Of a stretch of 64,000 nt of DNA, positions 7,628 through 17,343 are shown piece by piece. The position numbers and the translations under genes are program-made. The stretch is taken from positions 1 through 64,000 of the forward strand of contig NZ_JAHBAY010000007.1 of NCBI RefSeq assembly GCF_018499875.1, given 5' to 3'. A model generated the notes under the pieces. It worked only from the letters and a program-made list of their open reading frames with translations. It had not been told where the DNA came from and did no database searches. Source of the stretch: Kineosporia corallincola (GTDB lineage Bacteria > Actinomycetota > Actinomycetes > Actinomycetales > Kineosporiaceae). Position 1 is the first letter of the stretch, and each line of letters starts with the position of its first letter.

Positions 7628-9868
7628 TCAGGAACCGGTGGTGACCGGCTCCTGGTGACCGGGCGCCGGCCCGATCTTCTCGAGCAGGGCCTCGCCCTCG
7701 ATGTCGAGGTTCGGCAGCGCCCGGTCCAGCCAGGCCGGCAGCCACCAGATGCTCTTGCCGATGATCGCCATCACGGCGGGCACGATCAGCATGCGCACCA
7801 GGAACGCGTCCGCGATCACGCCGACGGCGAGCGCGAAACCGATGGTCTTGATCATCACGTCGTGTCCCAGGGCGAACCCGGCGAACACGCCGAACATGAT
7901 GACGGCGGCGGCCGTGACCACGCGGGCGCTGTGCGAGAAGCCCTCGATGACGGCCTTCCGGGCCTCGGTGCCGTGCACGTACGCCTCCCGCATGCGGGTG
8001 ACCAGGAAGACCTCGTAGTCCATGGCCAGGCCGAACAGCACACCGGTGAGCAGCAGCGGCAGGATGAACAGCACCGGCATGGTGATGTCGAGGCCGAGCA
8101 GGTTGTTCAGCCAGCCCCACTGGAACACCGCGACCGTGGAGCCGAGCGCGATCCCGACCGACAGCAGGAAGCCCAGGGCGGCCTTGAGCGGCACCAGGAT
8201 CGAGCGGAACACCAGCACCAGCAGCAGGAACGCCAGGCCGACGACCACCAGCAGGTAGAGCGGGAACACGTCCATCAGCTTCTGTGAGATGTCCACGCCG
8301 ACCGCGGTCTGCCCGGTCACCATGGCCTTCGCGCCGGTCTCCGCGGGCAGGTCGGCCAGGGCGTCACGGATGGTGTTGACCAGGTCCTTGGTGTCGGCGT
8401 CGGACGGGCCGCTCTTCGGGATGATGGTGAAGTTGGCCAGGTTCACGGCCTCCAGCTGCTGCTGGAACGCGGTCTGCGCCTCCTCGGTGTCGCTGGTGAC
8501 CGGCGGCACCAGGGCCGCGATGTCGTCCTGCGGGATCGCCGCCAGCCTGGTCTGCACGGCGGCGACGGCGGCGCTCTTGTCGGTGGCGTCGATCGTGTCG
8601 ACAACCACCACGAGCGGGCCGTTCGCGCCGGCGCCGAAGTTCTCGGAGATCAGGTCGTAGGCGATCCGGGCGTCGCTGCCGCTCGCGGCGGTGGCGTCGT
8701 CGGGGATGGCCAGTTCCATCTTGGTCACCGGGATCGAGATCACCGCGGCCAGCGCGACCCCGGCCACCAGGGCCGGCCAGCGCAGACGGCTGACCGTCTC
8801 CACCCAGCGACGCCCGTTGGTGCGATCGGCGTCGTCCTCCGGGTCCCGCTGCTTCAGGCCGCGGATGCCGCCCCGGGTGATGCGCGGCCCGGCGAAGCCG
8901 AGGATGGCGGGCAGCAGGGTGAGGGCGATGAGCACGGCGATGGCCACCATGGCGGCGGCGGCCACACCCATCTGGGTGAGGAAGGTGATGCCGGTGATGC
9001 TCAGCCCGGCCAGCGCGATGATGACGGTCAGACCGGCGAAGATGACGGCGGAACCGGCGGTTCCGACCGCGGCGCCGGCGGCCTCCTCCAAGGAGCGGCC
9101 CGAGCGCACCTCGTGCTGGTAGCGCGACATGATGAAGAGCGCGTAGTCGATACCGACGGCCAGGCCGAGCATCGAGCCCAGGGCCGGGGTGACCGAGCTG
9201 AGGTCGACGAACCCGGTGAGCGTGCTGATGCCCGCGTAGCCGATGCCGACCCCGATGATCGCGGTGATCAGCGGCATCCCGGCGGCCACCAGCGAACCGA
9301 AGGTGATGGCCAGCACCACCAGGGCGACCACGATGCCGATCGCCTCGGCCGAGCCGGCCGCGGGCACGTCGTCCAGCGCGTCGCCGCCGACCGCCGTGGT
9401 GACGCCGGCGTCCTCGGCGGCCGACTTCACGCTCTCCAGCGCGTCCTTGTCGGCGTCGCTCAGGTCGGCCGCGGTGACGGCGTAGCTGACGGTGGCGTAG
9501 CCGACCCGGCCGCTCTCGGAGATCGTGCCGGAGGTGAACGGGTCGCTCACCGAGGCCACGTCGTCGGTCTTCACCTGGGCCAGGGCCGCGGTGATCTCGT
9601 CCTGGCTGTCGGCCAGGGTCTTGCCCTCGGCGGCCTCGAACACGATGTTCGCGGTGGCACCGTCTGGTGAGGCGGACGGGCTGCGCTCCTCGATCAGGGC
9701 GAACGCATCGGTCGACTCAAGACCCGGAAGGGTGAAGTTGTCATCGGTCTGGCCGGCCAGGGTGGCCGTGCCCGCGCCCGCGAGAACCAGGAGCAGGAGC
9801 CAGATTCCGGCGACGGTGCGGCGGTGGACGAACGACCACCTGCCCAGGCGGAACAGATGCCAAGCCAT
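7628..9868 (-). CDS. MMPL/RND-family transporter
   Basis: This 746-residue inner-membrane transporter is built as two repeats of one helix, a large outside loop and five helices. Both repeats have the family's proton-relay motif: GLAVGIDYALFIMSRYQHEV in the first half and FGLAMDYEVFLVTRMREA in the second. The ATG at 9866-9868 is chosen for the AAAGG ribosome site; the ORF extends further upstream without similarity. MMPL proteins export lipids, siderophores or hydrophobic drugs. It diverges from a TetR gene, with a palindrome between them, so it is probably repressed by that protein. Confidence 0.9.
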   Translation of the reverse strand: MAWHLFRLGRWSFVHRRTVAGIWLLLLVLAGAGTATLAGQTDDNFTLPGLESTDAFALIEERSPSASPDGATANIVFEAAEGKTLADSQDEITAALAQVKTDDVASVSDPFTSGTISESGRVGYATVSYAVTAADLSDADKDALESVKSAAEDAGVTTAVGGDALDDVPAAGSAEAIGIVVALVVLAITFGSLVAAGMPLITAIIGVGIGYAGISTLTGFVDLSSVTPALGSMLGLAVGIDYALFIMSRYQHEVRSGRSLEEAAGAAVGTAGSAVIFAGLTVIIALAGLSITGITFLTQMGVAAAAMVAIAVLIALTLLPAILGFAGPRITRGGIRGLKQRDPEDDADRTNGRRWVETVSRLRWPALVAGVALAAVISIPVTKMELAIPDDATAASGSDARIAYDLISENFGAGANGPLVVVVDTIDATDKSAAVAAVQTRLAAIPQDDIAALVPPVTSDTEEAQTAFQQQLEAVNLANFTIIPKSGPSDADTKDLVNTIRDALADLPAETGAKAMVTGQTAVGVDISQKLMDVFPLYLLVVVGLAFLLLVLVFRSILVPLKAALGFLLSVGIALGSTVAVFQWGWLNNLLGLDITMPVLFILPLLLTGVLFGLAMDYEVFLVTRMREAYVHGTEARKAVIEGFSHSARVVTAAAVIMFGVFAGFALGHDVMIKTIGFALAVGVIADAFLVRMLIVPAVMAIIGKSIWWLPAWLDRALPNLDIEGEALLEKIGPAPGHQEPVTTGS

Positions 9869-9902
9869 GCGGCGCAACCTTTCGGGGGCTGGGGGGTGAA
9901 GG

Positions 9903-9923
9903 TCACTGCGCAGTCCGCAGTGA
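9903..9923. promoter_or_regulatory. TetR operator between divergent mmpL and tetR genes
   Basis: TCACTGCG (9903-9910) and CGCAGTGA (9916-9923) are exact reverse complements with a 5-bp centre. Two smaller palindromes, ACTGCGCAGT (9905-9914) and GCAGTGACTGC (9917-9927), overlap the same site, as expected where a TetR dimer or pair of dimers binds. It lies in the 125-bp gap between the two starts and could control both genes. Confidence 0.75.
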
Positions 9924-9993
9924 CTGCCCAATCGGCACAGTAACCCGATGTGGAAGTGACTACCAACTTGGGATTCGCTGTTAAACTTCCCGC

Positions 9994-10605
9994 ATGGGCC
10001 TGAGGGAGCGGAATGCCGCGCGGACCCGCGAGACGATCATCGACACCGCCCTGTCCTTGTTCCTCGAGCGTGGGTACGAAGCCACCAAGATGGAAGACAT
10101 CGCCGAGGCGGCGGGCATCGGCACGTCCACGCTCTACCGGTACTTCCCCACCAAAGACCTCCTGATCATCGAGCCGCTGGCATTCCGCGGAAAGCTCGTC
10201 GAGAGCCTGAATTCCAGGCCCGCCGACGAGCCGCTCGACATCGCGCTCGGCCACGTCATGACCGAGCTGTTCCTCGCGGACCGGGGTGACCCCCAGCAGC
10301 TGCGCCAGATCCAGCAGGTGGTCAACGCCAATCCGGCCCCGCGCATGCGCCTTCTGGAAGAGTTCGTCAGCGAGCGCGTCCGGCTTGAGGCCGCCATCGC
10401 CGAACGTCTCGACCGGCCCCCGCACGACGTGTTCTGCGTGATGACGGCCCGGCTCACCACGTCGCTGCTGGAGTACATGGGCGACCTCGCCTTCCGCGAT
10501 GAGCACGACCTGAGCGAGGAGGAGATCCGGGAGCTGTTCCGGTCGCTCGCCCGCCAGATCGAGGCTGAGCCTCCGGTGTTCCCGGTGCTCAGGGAAGCGT
10601 TCTGA
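9994..10605 (+). CDS. TetR/AcrR-family transcriptional regulator
   Basis: This is a 203-residue regulator with an N-terminal TetR helix-turn-helix (ETIIDTALSLFLERGYEATK, then the recognition helix IGTSTLYRYFPTKDLLI) and a helical ligand-binding domain. It is divergently transcribed from the MMPL transporter and is likely its local repressor, releasing the operator when a transported compound binds. The gene's 3' end overlaps the convergent HTH_42 gene by 17 bp. Confidence 0.93.
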   Translation: MGLRERNAARTRETIIDTALSLFLERGYEATKMEDIAEAAGIGTSTLYRYFPTKDLLIIEPLAFRGKLVESLNSRPADEPLDIALGHVMTELFLADRGDPQQLRQIQQVVNANPAPRMRLLEEFVSERVRLEAAIAERLDRPPHDVFCVMTARLTTSLLEYMGDLAFRDEHDLSEEEIRELFRSLARQIEAEPPVFPVLREAF

Positions 10606-11800
10606 GCTCAGCCGCGTCGATCCCCTTCACCCACCAGTGGTGGTACGCGCCGTAGACGCGCGGGTCACGTTCACCCAGAAAGTCCAGCAGTGCGGCGGAT
10701 TCGGTGGACAGCTCCGCCCAGGCACTCGCCGGCAGCCGGTGGAACGCCGACACCTCCACCGCGTCGCCCAGCACCCGCCACACCCCGGCCACCTGCCCGT
10801 CGACCAGGATCGTGGGCAGCACGTTGCCGTTGCGCCGGATCACCACCGGGCGGTATTGCGGCGGCACGATCCGGTCGCGCTCGCGATAGGCCAGCAGCGT
10901 GCTGTCCCACATCGGCAGCAACCTGGCCGGCGCCGGGGTGTCTTCGGGCGGCACGGTCTTGCCGGGGACGTCGAAGAGCTCCCGCCCGCCCGGCCCGCGA
11001 TAGCGGACGGTGCCCACGCTCTCCATCGCGGCCCGGGCCACGCCCTGCGTCAGCAGGGTGAACTGGGCGAAGTCGGCCACCCCGGCCGGCCCGAACGCCG
11101 CCAGGTAGCGCTGGGCCAGCAGTTGCGCGCCCTGCTCGCGGGTCACCCTCTCCCAGGCCCGGTCGGCCGCCCGGAAGGCCAGCCGGCCCCGGAACCCCCA
11201 CGGCCCGCCGGTGGGCGCGTGATGCAGCGGCGCATAGGTTTTCAGCGCCCACCACACACCCTGACGGGGACCGCCCAGCTGTTGCGCCACGTGCGCCTCG
11301 ATCTCCACGCCGGTGCGCTGCTGCTTGCCGGCGAAGCTGCGCAGCGCCGGGATCAGTGCGTCGGCCTGGTCACCGGTCAGCCCACCCACGGTGAAGCGGT
11401 CGTCACCCACCCGGCCGGAGCGCAGGCGGGCCCGCATCGCCGCGTAGAACGCGGCGTAGTCCTGATGGTGGACGGCGTGGAGCGTCATCCGCATCAGCGT
11501 CGCCTTCACCACGGCGCGGTCCGCGAACGCCCGGTCCAGCGCGGCCGGATCGAAGCCGGAGATCCGGTTCCACAGCGCCAGATACGGTGATGCCGCCTCC
11601 TGGGCCTGGAGCGCGGCGAGTTCCCGCACGGCGTCGGGAACTTCGCGATACACCCGGCGCAGCAGCATCTGCCGCTCCAGGGTGGCCCGGTTCAGCTGCC
11701 GTGCGGTGAGTTCGGGCGCCCCGCCCCCGGCCGCGCCCCCGCCCCCGGTCACGTCAGCGGCCGGGCCCCCGCCTCCGGCAGCGCCCCCACCCCGGGTCAC
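10589..11800 (-). CDS. Winged-helix DNA-binding HTH_42-domain protein
   Basis: The protein is about 403 residues. From the segment LTARQLNRATLERQMLLRR to the end it matches the HTH_42 (PF06224) pattern, with landmarks such as WWALKTYAPLHHAP, LLPMWDSTLLAYRERDRIVP and the end segment YGAYHHWWVKG. These proteins have tandem winged helices; some bacterial relatives protect against or unhook interstrand DNA crosslinks (AlkX/AlkZ-like glycosylase family). That role would suit its place as last gene of a DNA-end-processing operon. The GTG at 11798-11800 starts 1 bp after the upstream stop. A second GTG at 11752 is equally placed in a 48-bp duplicate, so the first 16 Gly/Ala-rich residues may be dispensable. 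Confidence 0.8.
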   Translation of the reverse strand: MTRGGGAAGGGGPAADVTGGGGAAGGGAPELTARQLNRATLERQMLLRRVYREVPDAVRELAALQAQEAASPYLALWNRISGFDPAALDRAFADRAVVKATLMRMTLHAVHHQDYAAFYAAMRARLRSGRVGDDRFTVGGLTGDQADALIPALRSFAGKQQRTGVEIEAHVAQQLGGPRQGVWWALKTYAPLHHAPTGGPWGFRGRLAFRAADRAWERVTREQGAQLLAQRYLAAFGPAGVADFAQFTLLTQGVARAAMESVGTVRYRGPGGRELFDVPGKTVPPEDTPAPARLLPMWDSTLLAYRERDRIVPPQYRPVVIRRNGNVLPTILVDGQVAGVWRVLGDAVEVSAFHRLPASAWAELSTESAALLDFLGERDPRVYGAYHHWWVKGIDAAELRTLP

Positions 11801-11811
11801 GTCAGCGGCCC
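11708..11811 (-). repeat. 48-bp imperfect tandem duplication of a gene junction
   Basis: The sequence GGCCGCTGACGTGACC, which contains the stop of the NurA-like gene and the GTG start of the HTH_42 gene, occurs twice exactly 48 bp (16 codons) apart. Each copy is followed by a related G-rich block coding for VT(R/G)GGGAAGGG. The duplication keeps the downstream frame open and offers two alternative starts. Confidence 0.8.
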
Positions 11812-12803
11812 CGGCCGGTGCGCAGCGCGCGGTGCAGCAGCTGCGGGTTGCCCAGGCGCCGACGCAGTTCCTTCTCCAGACCGGCGATCGGGTAGAGGTT
11901 CTGGGGCGCGCGAGGGTCTTTGATCTCGCTGCTGGCATAGCGCACCAGCACCGCCTGGCTGAGATACGCCAGCTCGATCGCGTCGGCCGCGGTCAGGTCG
12001 GCGCTGCACTCCACCCGCACGATGCCGGCCCAGGGTGCGCCCTCGCGGTAGGGCAGGCGCAGATACCAGGAGTGCCGTTCCCAGTTCGTGCCCATCCGGA
12101 AAACCGGTGTGCGCTGGCCCGGTTCGAGCCTGGCCACGAGCTGGTTCAGCTCCGGCGGCAGGTAGTCGCTGTGGTGCGTCTTGATGTAGCCGATGGTGCG
12201 GGGCAGGTGCTGCCGCCCCCGCAACGGGCCGTCGATCACCAGCAGGTCGCGGTCGTCGCCCGGCTCCAGCCGTTCCCGGGCGGCCACGGCCGTGGTGATC
12301 TCCAGCTCGGCCAGACGCTGCTGGAGCATCGACGACAGCAGCACCGGCAGCGGTGTGGAGGGCTGGGTGTCGGTGATGTGCGCCCGGTAGTGCTGGGCCG
12401 GGGCCGGGATGTCCTGCGCCCCGACCGCGGTGGTGAACAGCCCGCGGCGCACGTCGCTGCCCGCGATCACCGCCGACTTGCCCTGGTCGCCGTGACGGCA
12501 CAGCACCACGCCCGAGGCGTACGACGCGCACAGACCGAGGGTGGCGCCGCCCTCGTGGTCGATCCAGATGCGGGAGTCGACCCGGCGCACGCCGTCGACG
12601 AAAAGCACTGCCGGAGGATGACTCACGCCCGCCCGCGGGGCGATCGCCCGCCACTCGTGCTCGGGCAGCTCGAGGTCTGCCACCACCTCGGCCCGGGAAC
12701 CGGGCCGCGCCTCGTCCTCCTCGGTGGCCGAGGAGGTGCCGTAGCTGGGGTCCCAGGCCTCCACCGAGTAGGTCATGCCGGCCCGGCCGGTCGTCGCCGT
12801 CAC
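11802..12803 (-). CDS. NurA-like 5'-3' nuclease-domain protein (HerA partner)
   Basis: The 333-residue protein has the outline of the NurA family. An early acidic motif AVLFVDGVRRVDSRIWID (about residues 65-82) carries the catalytic-type Asp pair. A central region ends in LLVIDGPLRG, where another Asp is expected. The C-terminal block TIGYIKTHHSDYLPPELNQL and the segment WAGIVRVEC follow the family order. NurA forms a complex with the HerA ATPase and resects DNA ends. The call rests on these motifs and on the operon with herA-like, sbcD and sbcC genes; pairwise similarity to archaeal NurA is probably low. The GTG start overlaps the SbcC stop (GTGA). Confidence 0.7.
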   Translation of the reverse strand: MTATTGRAGMTYSVEAWDPSYGTSSATEEDEARPGSRAEVVADLELPEHEWRAIAPRAGVSHPPAVLFVDGVRRVDSRIWIDHEGGATLGLCASYASGVVLCRHGDQGKSAVIAGSDVRRGLFTTAVGAQDIPAPAQHYRAHITDTQPSTPLPVLLSSMLQQRLAELEITTAVAARERLEPGDDRDLLVIDGPLRGRQHLPRTIGYIKTHHSDYLPPELNQLVARLEPGQRTPVFRMGTNWERHSWYLRLPYREGAPWAGIVRVECSADLTAADAIELAYLSQAVLVRYASSEIKDPRAPQNLYPIAGLEKELRRRLGNPQLLHRALRTGRGR

Positions 12804-15800
12804 AGGTTCTGCCTCTCCACCCTCGAAGTCCGCGCGTCGCGGCGCACGTTGAACCGCACCGGCACCCGGTCGGCCAGTGCGGGCACGTGGGTGATCACAC
12901 CCACCATCCGCTCACCCCGGGCCAGGTTCTCCAGGGTGCCCGCCACCGTCTCCAGCGTGTCCGGGTCGAGCGTGCCGAAGCCCTCGTCGAGGAAGATCGA
13001 GTCGAGCCGCGCCCCGCCCGCACTGGACAGCTGCGACATCTGCGACGACAGCGCGAGCGCCATCGCCAGGCTGGCCTGGAAGGTCTCGCCGCCCGACAGC
13101 GTCTTCACCGAGCGCCGCGCGTCAGCGTCGGTGTGGTCCACCACCACCAGCTCACCCTTGTCGTCGTGATCCAGGTCGAACTGGCCGTTCGACAGCCGCA
13201 ACAGCGTGTCTGACGCCTCGGTGACCAGGCTCTCCAGCGCCGCCGTGGCCAGCCAGCGCGGGAACCGGTCGGACCGCAGCAGATCACCCAGCATGCGGGC
13301 CACCTGAGCCTCACGCTCCTGCTGCTCCCGATCGGCCAGCACCTGGGCCGCCCGCTGCCGGCGCTCGCGGATCCGCTCCAGCGCCGCCCGGGCCTGCGCC
13401 TGCTCGCCGGTGACGACGGCCAGCGCCGTGCCGGCCAGATCGGCCGCCGGCACCTCGACCTCGGCCCGGGTGAGCAACCCGACCAGGGCCGAGCGGGCCC
13501 GGTCCGCCTCGTCGCGACGGGCGGTGGTGGCCAGACGTGCCGCGCCGAGCCGGGTCTCGCGCTCGTCCGCCGCCCCGGAGCTCCAGGTGGTCAGGGCGCT
13601 CCAGCCGTCGAGCAGCCCGTCGGCCGTCAGCTCGGGCGCCCCCAGCTGCACCACCTTGTCGCGGGTGCGGCGCAGCAGGGCCCAGCCACCGGAGAGCTGG
13701 TCGTCGAGCATGGACAGCCTGCGCCGGGCCCGTTCCCGCTCCTGCCGGGCCTGCCGCAGCGCCTCGTCGGCCTGCCGGACGGCGGCCTCCAGCGCGTCGA
13801 CGAGCTCGATCCGCTCCCGAGCCTCCCGCGGCGGCACGGCCACGGCGAGGGACTGGGTGAGCTGCCTGATCTGCTGCTCGGCCCGCTCCACCCGCTCACG
13901 GGCCCGCTCGGCGGCGGCCAGGGCGCTCGACTGCGCCCGGCGGGCCTCCCGCAGGGTGGTCTGCGTCTGCTCGAGTTCTGTTGCGGCGCGCTGCTGCTCG
14001 GTCTCGGCCTCGGCCAGGTCGTGCCGGGCCTCGGCCAGTTCGGTGCCGGTCGTGACGGCCTGCCCGGCGGCCCAGCCGGTCAGCCGGCGCCAGGCCTCGG
14101 CCAGGGAGAGGTCACCGACGGCGGGCGCCCCGAACGCCACCAGCGGGTCACGCGCGCGGTCCAGGCTGCTGCGGATGCGGGTCTGGGCGGCGGTGAGCTG
14201 CTCGGCCTCGCGGCGTGCCTCGTCGGCCCGCACCCGCGCCTGCCGCACCTGCTGCACGGCCTGACGGCGGGCGGCCTCCAGCGCCTCCAGCTCGCCGAGC
14301 AGCCGATCGGCCGTGGCCAGGTCGGGACAGGCCCGGGGGAGTGCCGCCCGCAGCTCCTCCTCCCGCTTGCGCGTGGTGTCGAGCCGGGTCTGCGCCGCGC
14401 TCTCGTCACGGCCGGCTTGGTGCTGCGCGGTGCGGGCCAGCTCCAGCTGCCTCTCCGCCTCGGCGAGCGCCGCGTCGGCGGCCGCCAGTTCCGGCGTCTG
14501 CCCGGCCTCTTCGCCCCGGTGCGAGTTCGCCTTCCGGACCGGGCCTCCCGGCAGCGCCGCCACCGGCTGGGCACACACCGGGCAGTCGTCGCCCAGCACC
14601 AGGTGCTCCCGCAGGCCGGCCGCGGCGTGCCGCAACTGCACCTGGTCACGCTGCTGCCGGGCGGCGGCCACCGCCCCGGCCCGGGCGTCCACCGCCGAGG
14701 CCGCCTCCAGCGACGCCGCCCGCACCGCCTCGGCCCGGGCCGTCAGCCCGGACAGCCGTCCGGTGATCTGGGCCAGCTCCTCCAGGGTCTGCCGGGCCCG
14801 CTCCAGCGGACCCCGCGGCGGCCCGGCCGCCAGTGCCTCGGTAGCCGCCTCGTCCGCCTTCTCGGCGTCGGCCAGGGCGCCGGCCGCGGCGTCGAGTGTG
14901 GCCTGTGCCCCGGCCAGGTCGCGGTCCAGCTCGTCGAGACCCGGCGGGAGCGTGGTGCGGGTGAGCAGCTGGTGCTGCGCGTCCAGGTCGCTCACCCGGC
15001 GCCGCGCCTCGTCGGCCGCGCGCCCCGCCCGCTCGGCGGCGGTCTGGGCCTGTGACTGCCTCAGCTCCGCCGTGGTGACCTGCTGCCCCGACGTCTCGTG
15101 CAGCTTCCGCGCCTCGTGCTCGGCCTCGGCCAGCTGCGGCCGCTGCGTGCCCAGCCGCTCCAGCTCGGCGTGGTCGTTCAGGGTCTGCTCCAGCGGACCC
15201 CGCGCCGGAGCGGCCGAAAGCCGTTCCCGGGCAGCCGTGTCGGCCTCCTCGGCCTGGCTCTCGACGGCGGCCGCGGCCCCGGCCGCCTCCTGCGCCGCCG
15301 ACACCGCCCGGTCGATCTCCGACACCCCGGCCGGCACCACGATGGCCGCCAGCCGCTCACGCTCGGCCGCCAGCCGCTGCTCCTCGGCCTCCGCCCCGGC
15401 CAGGGCCTGCTGGGCCTGCGCCAGGCCGGGCAGCGCCTCACGCACCTGCCCGACCACCTCGGACACCTGCTCGTGACGCAGCTGTGCCTGGTGCTGCGCC
15501 TGCTCGGTGGCGTCGCCGAGCTCGCCGATCTCCCGGTTCAGGTGCTCGACCCGGTCGGCCGCCTTCTGCGCGCGCTGGTTGGCCTCGCCCCGGATCAGCT
15601 CGTAGCGCTCGGCCCCGATCAGCCGCAGCAGGATCTGCTGCCGGTTGCTCGGCGTGGAGTGCAGAAACTCGGCAAACGCGTTCTGCGGCAGCACCACACA
15701 CTGCCGGAACTGCTCGAAGTTCAGCCCGAGCAGCTCCTCCACCGCCTCGGTCACCTTGCTGTCGGCGGCCAGCGACACCGTGACCTCGTCCACCTCGCCA

Positions 15801-16144
15801 CGGCTGTGCAGCGACGGAAGCCGTTCCAGCCGCTGGTTCTTCGCCGAGATCGAGGCACCGGTGCGGCGCACCTCGCGGGCCACCACGTAGCGGTGCCCGG
15901 CCAGCTCGAACACCAGCCGCACCACGGCCCGGTTGCCGTGCGGCGACAACGCCATGCTGACCGCGTTCTTGCGCCCCCACCGCGGCGCCGAGCCGAACAG
16001 CGCGAACGTCATCGCGTCGACCAGCGTGGACTTGCCCGAGCCGGTGGGACCGACGATCGCGAAGTAGTCGGCCTCCTCGAAGTCGACCACCGCCCGCTCG
16101 CGGAACGAGGCGAAGCCCTCCATCTCCAGCAGAACCGGCCTCAT
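12800..16144 (-). CDS. sbcC: SbcC/Rad50-type exonuclease ATPase subunit
   Basis: This is a 1114-residue SMC-like ATPase. Walker [10 protein letters not shown] is at residues 32-40, and long Ala/Glu/Arg/Gln-rich coiled coils fill the middle. A CPVC zinc hook sits near residues 521-524 at the coiled-coil apex. The C-terminal lobe has the signature [20 protein letters not shown] and Walker [14 protein letters not shown]. With SbcD it opens hairpins and processes double-strand ends. I use the ATG at 16142-16144, which overlaps the SbcD stop as ATGA; the open frame to 16543 is an out-of-phase reading of sbcD. The frame is intact over 3.3 kb. Confidence 0.95.
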   Translation of the reverse strand: MRPVLLEMEGFASFRERAVVDFEEADYFAIVGPTGSGKSTLVDAMTFALFGSAPRWGRKNAVSMALSPHGNRAVVRLVFELAGHRYVVAREVRRTGASISAKNQRLERLPSLHSRGEVDEVTVSLAADSKVTEAVEELLGLNFEQFRQCVVLPQNAFAEFLHSTPSNRQQILLRLIGAERYELIRGEANQRAQKAADRVEHLNREIGELGDATEQAQHQAQLRHEQVSEVVGQVREALPGLAQAQQALAGAEAEEQRLAAERERLAAIVVPAGVSEIDRAVSAAQEAAGAAAAVESQAEEADTAARERLSAAPARGPLEQTLNDHAELERLGTQRPQLAEAEHEARKLHETSGQQVTTAELRQSQAQTAAERAGRAADEARRRVSDLDAQHQLLTRTTLPPGLDELDRDLAGAQATLDAAAGALADAEKADEAATEALAAGPPRGPLERARQTLEELAQITGRLSGLTARAEAVRAASLEAASAVDARAGAVAAARQQRDQVQLRHAAAGLREHLVLGDDCPVCAQPVAALPGGPVRKANSHRGEEAGQTPELAAADAALAEAERQLELARTAQHQAGRDESAAQTRLDTTRKREEELRAALPRACPDLATADRLLGELEALEAARRQAVQQVRQARVRADEARREAEQLTAAQTRIRSSLDRARDPLVAFGAPAVGDLSLAEAWRRLTGWAAGQAVTTGTELAEARHDLAEAETEQQRAATELEQTQTTLREARRAQSSALAAAERARERVERAEQQIRQLTQSLAVAVPPREARERIELVDALEAAVRQADEALRQARQERERARRRLSMLDDQLSGGWALLRRTRDKVVQLGAPELTADGLLDGWSALTTWSSGAADERETRLGAARLATTARRDEADRARSALVGLLTRAEVEVPAADLAGTALAVVTGEQAQARAALERIRERRQRAAQVLADREQQEREAQVARMLGDLLRSDRFPRWLATAALESLVTEASDTLLRLSNGQFDLDHDDKGELVVVDHTDADARRSVKTLSGGETFQASLAMALALSSQMSQLSSAGGARLDSIFLDEGFGTLDPDTLETVAGTLENLARGERMVGVITHVPALADRVPVRFNVRRDARTSRVERQNL

Positions 16145-17313
16145 GCCGAGAGCCCCTCCGGGTCGGTGACCTCGTCGCTCAGCTGCGCGAACAACCGGGC
16201 CACCGCGGCGTCTTTCGTGCCGGCCTGTTCCAGGTAACGCTCGAACAGCTCCTGCGGGCTGCCGCTGGTGCGGTCGCGGTGCCGGGTGGAGCGCTCGGGC
16301 GAGCCGCTGAACTCCGGGTCGATGCGCACCTCCAGGGCGTTGGGCAGCACGTCGCTCACCGCCTCGCGCAGTCCGGCGCGGGCCGGTTCGCGCACCCACA
16401 CCCGCAGGTAGTCCTCGCCGAAACCGTCGGCCAGCGCCTCCAGTTCGGCCACCGTGCCGTGCACCGTGCGCAGCCGGCGGGCCGCCGTGATCGGCACGTC
16501 GGTGATCCGGGCCGGGGTGGACGCGGTGGCCTCCACCAGGCACACCACCGACGGATTGTCCTGCTCACCGAAGTCGACGGCGATCGGCGAGCCGCTGTAC
16601 ACCACCGGGCAGGCGGCGGGCAGCGCCTGCCGCCGGTGCAGGTGCCCCAGCGCGGCGTAGCTGCACTCGGCCGGGAAGACGGTGGCCGGCACCGAGTACT
16701 CGAAGATCGACTGGGCCATCCGCTCGCCGCCGCCGAACGTGCCGTTCGTCATGGTGAGGTGGGCCATCGCGAGATTCACCGTGTCGTCGTGGAACTCGCC
16801 GCACAGCGCGCCCAGCACCTCGCGCACCATCTGGTCGTAGGCGCCGGAACTCTCGGCGGGCGACTGCGTCATCAGGCTGGCCGCCCGCACCGCGTAACGC
16901 TGCGACAGGAACGGCAGCAGGGCCACGGTGGTGTCCTGCCCGTCGGAACGCGCCCGGAACCGCACCACGCCGCCGGACTCCGGCGCCCGGATGTTGCCCA
17001 CCAGCGTGATGCCGGCCCGGCCCATCAGCGGCCGGTAGGCGTCGAAACTGCCCGGGTGGTCGTGGTTGCCGGCCAGCGCGATGACCTCGCAGCCCAGGTC
17101 GCGCAGCGCCATCAGGGTGCGCACCACCAGCTGCTGCGCGGCCGCGCTCGGCACCGCGTTCTCGTACAGGTCGCCCGCGACCAGCACGGCGTCGACCTCG
17201 TGGGTGCGCGCCACCTCGACGATCTCGCGCAGCACGGCCTTCTGCTCGTCGAGCCGGTCCCGGCCCTTGAGCTGCTTGCCGACGTGCCAGTCGGACGTGT
17301 GCAGGAACTTCAC
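16141..17313 (-). CDS. sbcD: SbcD/Mre11-type exonuclease subunit
   Basis: This 390-residue metallophosphoesterase nuclease has the phosphodiesterase motifs in order: D8-W-H10 in HTSDWHVGK, GDLYEN with D48, GNHDH with N83 and H84, and later histidines in AMAHLTM and GHLHRRQALP. It would bind two Mn2+ ions and cut DNA ends with the SbcC ATPase. The start is a GTG with AAGGAGG 9 nt upstream. The gene follows the HerA-like ATPase by 30 bp and overlaps sbcC by 4 bp, so three resection proteins are made from one transcript. Confidence 0.95.
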   Translation of the reverse strand: MKFLHTSDWHVGKQLKGRDRLDEQKAVLREIVEVARTHEVDAVLVAGDLYENAVPSAAAQQLVVRTLMALRDLGCEVIALAGNHDHPGSFDAYRPLMGRAGITLVGNIRAPESGGVVRFRARSDGQDTTVALLPFLSQRYAVRAASLMTQSPAESSGAYDQMVREVLGALCGEFHDDTVNLAMAHLTMTNGTFGGGERMAQSIFEYSVPATVFPAECSYAALGHLHRRQALPAACPVVYSGSPIAVDFGEQDNPSVVCLVEATASTPARITDVPITAARRLRTVHGTVAELEALADGFGEDYLRVWVREPARAGLREAVSDVLPNALEVRIDPEFSGSPERSTRHRDRTSGSPQELFERYLEQAGTKDAAVARLFAQLSDEVTDPEGLSA

Positions 17314-17343
17314 GGCGTCCAGCCTCCTTACGAAAGGGCAGGA

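Noticed and set aside
12121-12135. GGTTCGAGCC, resembling a tRNA T-arm
   Set aside because: It lies inside the NurA-like gene and no acceptor or anticodon stem can be formed around it.
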